NCBI GenBank assembly: GCA_004151065.3
Contig: NWUY0303920172.1
Span: forward strand, 1-12,570
Length of the DNA: 12,570 nt
Reading direction: 5' to 3'
Source: Larix sibirica
Taxonomy: Eukaryota > Streptophyta > Pinopsida > Pinales > Pinaceae
Numbering within the stretch: the stretch's first letter is position 1; each line of letters begins with the position of its first letter. The notes under the pieces are model-generated. The model did not search any database and had not been told where the DNA came from. It saw only the letters and a list, made by a program, of their open reading frames with translations. Made by a program: the position numbers and the translations under genes. This document shows positions 8,773 through 12,570 of this stretch, piece by piece.

Positions 8773-9276
8773 TATCTAAATGGGTAGTCATATTTATATT
8801 TCAAATTAGAAAATGTAATATTTGGTTTATACTGACCTTTGCGATGTTGATGGTTGTGTTGTTTGCGATCCTTGGCTACTAATTCTTGTTTGACGTGTCC
8901 AAATTTTCTTGATTTGAGTAGTTGAGCAAATTGTGCATATTTATAATTCATAGTTTACAGAGAAAATAAATTGTATCGGATATGGATATGGATATACCTT
9001 TTGGACCTAACATGTTCAATTGCTTCTTGTATGTTGCTAAGCACTCCCCCCTCTTCATTTGTATTCATTTTTCTGTTGTTGTTGTTTGTAATGTCATATG
9101 ATATTATAGACATTGTACAAATTGATAGTAACATAAACAAATTTACAAATGAACAAATTGAGACAGAGGTTCAAGATTTCATGTTTCCTTTTAGTTTCAG
9201 TTTACATGTTTTCCTGATATATTCAAATATGGAAAAATTAGATATATGGCAAACTAGATTCAATGAGATGCAGTTG

Positions 9277-9482
9277 CAAATATGAAATATAACATTTGTT
9301 ATATACAAAACTAGCACACTATACCGAGCTCTTGAACAATGTGATATGAAAATGGCAATTTGTATATGTACTATGGTTTCAAATATGAAATATAACATTT
9401 GTTATATAGGAAAATGGCACACTATATCAAGCTCTTGAGCAATGTTATATGAAAATGGCAATTTGTATATGTAATATGGTTC
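9277..9482. repeat. 103-bp tandem duplication between the endonuclease end and the RPA-like gene
   Basis: Copy 1 is 9277-9379 and copy 2 is 9380-9482; they differ at a limited number of positions. Each copy holds a small hairpin, ATATAAC-attt-GTTATAT (9287-9304 and 9390-9407). Copy 2 abuts the last recognisable endonuclease codons on the minus strand. Apart from a trailing open frame to 9402 it contains no gene, and it fills the gap between the two genes of the element. Confidence 0.9.
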
Positions 9483-9484
9483 GT

Positions 9485-10110
9485 ATAAATTTAAATTGTC
9501 AACTAGAAGACAAATTGTATCGTGGTCAGTCCAATATGTATCCAATATAAACATTGAGCAGTGTTGGTTGGACATGTTCCCATACGTGGTCAATAAGTGA
9601 TTTTGGTGCATGGCTTGTCTTATCTAGGAGAAAGCGAAGATTGTAATTTTGCATGTAATCTTCTAACATCCTTGTTTTTTTATTGCTTTGAGACATGTCA
9701 AGATTGAAATATCCTAAAATGAATATTCTTTGATTCAATTGTATATTGGATAATGCTTTTGTAAGAACATTGTTCATGTTGGTCATGGTTGCATGTGGTG
9801 CAACATATATGTTTGGGATTGCAATTTGTAATCCGTGAACAATGACTTCTACAACTGTGCTTTCAACATTTTGTTCTTCAAAGTGTGCATACTTTAGGAT
9901 GACTATATTCTTTTTGAAACATGTCATCATTCCATGTTTTGTGTAGTTTGATGTGCATTTAAAACCTAGAAGTTGTTCAATTGGCATAGACTCTGTAATA
10001 TATATTTCTTGCAAGCACATAATGCCACATTCCAGTGTATCATAGTCATTTAGTATGTCATTGATATGCATTTGAAAATTGTGTGTGTTTAGTGAAAGGA
10101 TCGAATTGGC
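9485..10110 (-). pseudogene. C-terminal EEP (AP-type) endonuclease domain fused to the Pif1 helicase
   Basis: A metal-dependent endonuclease/exonuclease/phosphatase fold, known as an extra domain at the C-terminus of Helentron proteins, with a presumed accessory nicking role. The 236-codon frame 10236-9526 shows LSLNTHN with the catalytic Asn (residue 50), GIMCLQEIY with the catalytic Glu (residue 77), IFILGYFNLD (residues 171-180) and SLIDHVWEH. The family GDFN motif reads GYFN, so its catalytic Asp has become Tyr. The terminal TDHDTICLL (family SDH) is in another frame at about 9530-9504, beyond a frameshift near 9545. About 80 residues join it to the last helicase motif, with no gap or unrelated sequence. 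It is unlike the LINE endonuclease in this window, and in the opposite orientation. Confidence 0.88.
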
Positions 10111-10239
10111 TCTATCTGATTCTATTAATTGGCGATCATATTCTAGATTCCACTTTGCACTGGTTTGTAGATGTTTCATCTCGGTGTCTATTTTTTGTTT
10201 GACTTTGAAATTTTCTTTTGTAAGTGGATTTACCAAGTA

Positions 10240-11560
10240 TAGGGATTCTATGTTTCATACATGAGACAATGTTGTGTACACTAGTCCATGCACTCCTATC
10301 CCAGTTGGGTCAAATGCAACACCATTTAAAGTTATTCCTTGTGATCTATGTATTGTGCATGCTCATGCAAGTTGAATTGGAAATTGTCTACGAATTTTCA
10401 AACGAGTTGCTTGTCCTATTGTTGGTATTGGTTTTGCTATTCGTAAAATAGGTATCCAATCTTGGGATATATCTGCACTATACAAAGATGCAAATCTGTT
10501 AGCTTAGCGATATCCAATTTTTGGGTCATAGAACTTAATCCATATGACATCAAGTTTATTTGTCTTAGTATAGGATTTTATTATTCCATATGCACCATTC
10601 ATAAGGCCATCTTGCGAATCATAGTCGTCGACATATATTTCAGCTAGCATATTCAATTTTATGATAAGCTTCGATGGTAGAGTAGCCATATGATGGTGGT
10701 AAGATGTATTTCCATGGATTTCTTCTTCTTCATCAATTCCATTTATCACAATTTCTTCATTGGGTATAACTAGTAACATATTTTTGTTGTGTGTTACAAT
10801 GTCTTTATTTCTATCAAATAGATAAGGAAAGGTTGGGTCTTTTGGTGTAGTTCGCATGCATTTTCTATTTAGATATGCCAAATTGCTACTAGTTTATGTA
10901 TTTGTGTGCATCCTATTCAATATAGCAATGAATTTTTCGTTCTTTTGTCGCATCGTGGTATGCAATTCATACATCTTATATTGTCTTTCCAAAAGTCATG
11001 AGTTATTATCTGCTTATTTATTGCGGGTTGCTCAAATACGAAGGAATCTTGTATGGGTTGTGCTTGATAAAGGTCACCGCAAAATATCATATCAATATTT
11101 CCAAAGTATTTGGCTTGCACATGTTTTATGTTTCTCAATCGATTGTCAATAAAATATAAGTATCGACTTCCAATCAAAGAAGCTTCATCTATGTAAACGA
11201 GTTGTAATTCTTGGTACAATTTCGATAGGTTGTCTAGCATTTATTTGCTAAGTGGTAGAAAATCATACTTGTTAAATGGCATGAGCAATGTTGAGAGGAT
11301 TGTTGTTCCACCTGCATTATATGCAACTTTACCAGTATATGCCAATATCAATCCTTTTGGTTTCAAAGGCTCAATGCTATTATGGGACTCATAGATTCAT
11401 ATGAGCATCTGGAAAATTGCTTTTGTTGTGAATGTTTTTCCTGTTCATGCTCCATCGGTAAGGAACAAGTAAAATGGCATGTAAATATCGCATCGTTTCT
11501 TAAGTGTAATGTCCTTGACAATTGCTTGTTGTTACTTATTTAACATTCTCCTAATTTTGT
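10240..11560 (-). pseudogene. Pif1-family helicase domain of the Helentron protein
   Basis: This SF1B 5'-3' helicase unwinds donor DNA during rolling-circle transposition. Motifs in order: Q-like MLNK-stop-QQAIVKDI (near 11532), Walker A FLTDGA-stop-TGKTF (11433-11459, with a TGA in place of the loop Gly or Arg codon), LAYTGKVAYNAGGTTILS (family APTGKAA..GG.TIHS), Walker B LVYIDEA (about 11198-11178), IFCGDLYQAQP (motif III), FWKDNIR, then after a 1-nt shift MRQKNEKF (MRQ at 10953-10945), LPSKLIIK, DGLMNGAYGII, QFPIQLA-stop-AC (TGA 10363-10365, probably from Trp), TIHRSQG (10356-10336), and GLVYTTLSHV-stop-N. Every hallmark motif is recognisable; the stops prevent function. Confidence 0.93.
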
Positions 11561-11687
11561 AATATTCTTGATTATCTAAGAAAAATGGATGGTCTGTTAC
11601 TTGGAATCCAAGATTAATGGAATTTCTTAGATTGGAATGTTGTATCCACTGCAAATATGTTTGCAAGCCATATTCTTCACAAGGATG

Positions 11688-11702
11688 TTTTTTTTTTTTT
11701 TT
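11688..11702. repeat. T15 homopolymer at a frameshift in the helicase gene
   Basis: Fifteen T on the plus strand (A15 in the coding strand) lie where the reading frame moves from the segment DVMEEANHSH..ITEG to HPCEEYGLQTYLQW. Slippage in this run most simply explains the frameshift. Sequencing error is possible, but many other disruptions are independent of homopolymers. Confidence 0.85.
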
Positions 11703-11849
11703 CCTTCTGTTATTATAGAAGAGCTATTCAAATGACTATGATTTGCTTCTTCCATGACATCTTCTAAATCACCCCATAATGGATTGATGTTGTATGCGAA
11801 TTTTGCTTCGTTGATTCATATTGTAGTTTCACGGTAAATGTAGGTCGCT

Positions 11850-12570
11850 TGCCATTTTGGAAAGCTCTGCTTCAATGTATCTTCATTGTTCCAAATGGAG
11901 CATATAGTAGTAGTTTCTCTCTACAATAGTTTTCATAGTCAATGTGTTTCTTATATTTGACAAATTGGATCACATTTGGTTTCTTTCTATTAGATATATG
12001 TGTACCATATTTCTTGTAGTTTGAGAAAAATTATGCAATGCAAATTTGTTTAATTGCATGTGGGCATTCAATGTAATAGTTAATAATAGAGTGGCACATT
12101 ACATCTTTTGAGTTATCAGGCTCTTGTTTTAAGAGAAATGTTGGCTTAAGCTTAAATGTGCGTTCATTTGATGGAGATGCATTTCCTTGAAGTACTATTT
12201 AGTGGTAGAGAGAGTGTTATATGCACTAGCTATTGAGATGACATTTGTTGAAGGTTAAGCAATGTATTTCCAAGTGTGCGTATCATCTGGATGGCATCAA
12301 ATTCGCTCTTCTCATGTTCCTTATGTATTTTTCTAAATGCATTTGTTATGGACCTATCAACATATATGAACTGCAATATGATCATGTTGCATATGAATTT
12401 AGTATGTACTAGGCATCTGTATTTGTTGGAACATAATTCCCATCTAGACCTTGGTTAATAATCCTTGCATAAGGTTCCAAGTGTTTAATGTAAGTTGTTC
12501 ATGGTTTGGCTTCATAGTGCCTAGTCTAGGGGGTTTGTCCACATATTAGACTAGTGGTTTGTCATTATAG
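11850..12570 (-). pseudogene. Connector between Rep and helicase of the Helentron protein
   Basis: Several blocks match the region that follows Rep in Helitron-like proteins: FDAIQMIRTLGN (about 12301-12266), MSSQ-stop-LVHITLSLPLNSTSRK (about 12241-12182; family MSAQEA..L.LPL..SRK, so the TAG at 12230-12232 replaces the usual Glu), NERTFKLKP, IINYYIECP, RKKPNVIQFVKY, and DYENYCREKLLLYAPF (family YYREKLLLF.PW) followed in the next frame by WNNEDTLK. The role is probably structural or interdomain. Toward the right edge (12380-12570) the frames scatter. A segment like the end of Rep (NTDA..YILN, about 12430-12400) is suggestive only; no HUH motif is in the window. Confidence 0.72.

Larger units (their letters stand above)
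7331..9140 (-). pseudogene. RPA1-like single-strand DNA-binding protein, spliced and degenerate
   Basis: It resembles the replication protein A large-subunit genes carried by plant Helitrons, thought to coat ssDNA during rolling-circle transposition. The 3' part has C-x2-C (CAHC) and C-x2-C (CIKC) within 7543-7614, as in the RPA C-terminal zinc ribbon, followed by YAHSLND. Exon C has OB-fold-like stretches: IGDIMVVYNTYLAKEHKSRK, NGISITNF, and a FYLFGRIGAI segment. Candidate exons (right to left) are 9140-8999, 8907-8837, 8740-8074, 7967-7761 and 7668-7331, bounded by GT-AG introns of 91, 96, 106 and 92 nt. In-frame stops and frameshifts occur in exons C, D and E, so it is dead. The first exon is least certain. 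It could also be an unrelated OB-fold gene trapped by the element. Confidence 0.65.
7331..12570 (-). mobile_element. Helentron/Helitron2-type rolling-circle transposon, degenerate, right side cut by the window
   Basis: Two broken genes lie head to tail on the minus strand: a Rep-helicase-endonuclease polyprotein (9402-12570 and beyond) and an RPA-like ssDNA-binding gene (about 7331-9140). A Pif1 helicase fused to a C-terminal EEP endonuclease is the established hallmark of Helentrons, the non-canonical Helitron branch. An RPA gene is typical of canonical plant Helitrons. The catalytic HUH/Y2 Rep domain should lie to the right of the window. Element ends were not found: no CTRR end with hairpin is evident, and Helentron ends differ from these. 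The left limit given is simply the end of recognisable coding sequence. Confidence 0.8.
9402..12570 (-). pseudogene. Helentron Rep-helicase-endonuclease polyprotein (Rep part outside the window)
   Basis: Reading leftward on the minus strand, one conserved protein can be followed through successive frames: about 12420-12180, 12175-11900, 11910-11703, 11700-10955, then 10953-9526, with a last shift near 9545. At least eleven in-frame stops are visible: TAA at 12031, 11532, 11241, 10894 and 10504, TGA at 11816, 11445, 11397, 10363 and 10255, and TAG at 12230 (lowest coordinate of each). The order is Rep-helicase connector, Pif1 helicase, EEP endonuclease. The stretch 10953-9526 keeps a single frame across helicase motifs IV-VI and most of the endonuclease, so the fusion is original and not two neighbouring insertions. 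All three stop codons occur, which argues against recoding. Confidence 0.85.

Noticed and set aside
9171-9398. Minus-strand open frame of 75 codons
   Set aside because: It lies mostly in the 103-bp duplication and AT-rich spacer, with no motif.
9485-10236. Endonuclease domain as a second, inverted LINE fragment
   Set aside because: It is in the same uninterrupted frame as helicase motifs IV-VI, no reverse transcriptase follows it, and its motifs differ from the LINE endonuclease.
9402-12570. Alternative genetic code with TGA read as an amino acid
   Set aside because: TAA and TAG also interrupt the frame and there are several frameshifts, so this is ordinary decay.

Overview
The window looks like nuclear DNA of a flowering plant that is filled with decayed transposable elements. 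I see no intact host gene. The evidence for a plant is a LINE whose ORF2 carries endonuclease, reverse transcriptase, a zf-RVT zinc region and a C-terminal RNase H domain (the plant L1 layout), a tRNA-derived SINE, short AT-rich GT-AG introns of about 90-106 nt, and overall AT-richness. The species cannot be told from the sequence.

Left part (1-800): a near-perfect 80-bp palindrome at the very start of the window, then AT-rich sequence with no recognisable gene. Next (about 802-6090, + strand) comes a long, 5'-truncated L1-type LINE. Its ORF1 remnant and ORF2 can be followed domain by domain, but the frame is broken by several stops and frameshifts. A 3' tail with a duplicated 28-bp segment follows. 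A SINE with recognisable A and B boxes lies at about 6302-6465. Region 6892-7291 holds three adjoining tandem arrays (98-bp, 50-bp and 31-bp periods).

Right part (about 7331-12570, - strand): a degenerate rolling-circle transposon of the Helentron / Helitron2 type, running off the right edge. Read right to left on the minus strand it shows the conserved region between Rep and helicase, a Pif1-family helicase (Q-like motif, Walker A, Walker B, GDLYQ, MRQ, TIHRSQG), and then, in the same frame, an apurinic-type (EEP) endonuclease domain. Downstream on the same strand is a second broken gene. It has OB-fold-like segments and a CxxC...CxxC zinc ribbon, reads like an RPA1-type single-strand DNA-binding protein, and can be split into five exons by four GT-AG introns.

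The most interesting point is the combination: a helicase-endonuclease fusion (the Helentron hallmark, best known from animals) sitting with an RPA-like gene (the hallmark of canonical plant Helitrons) in what looks like one plant element. The protein logic would be a Rep nickase (expected outside the window), a helicase, an accessory endonuclease and an ssDNA-binding partner. Every copy here is inactivated.
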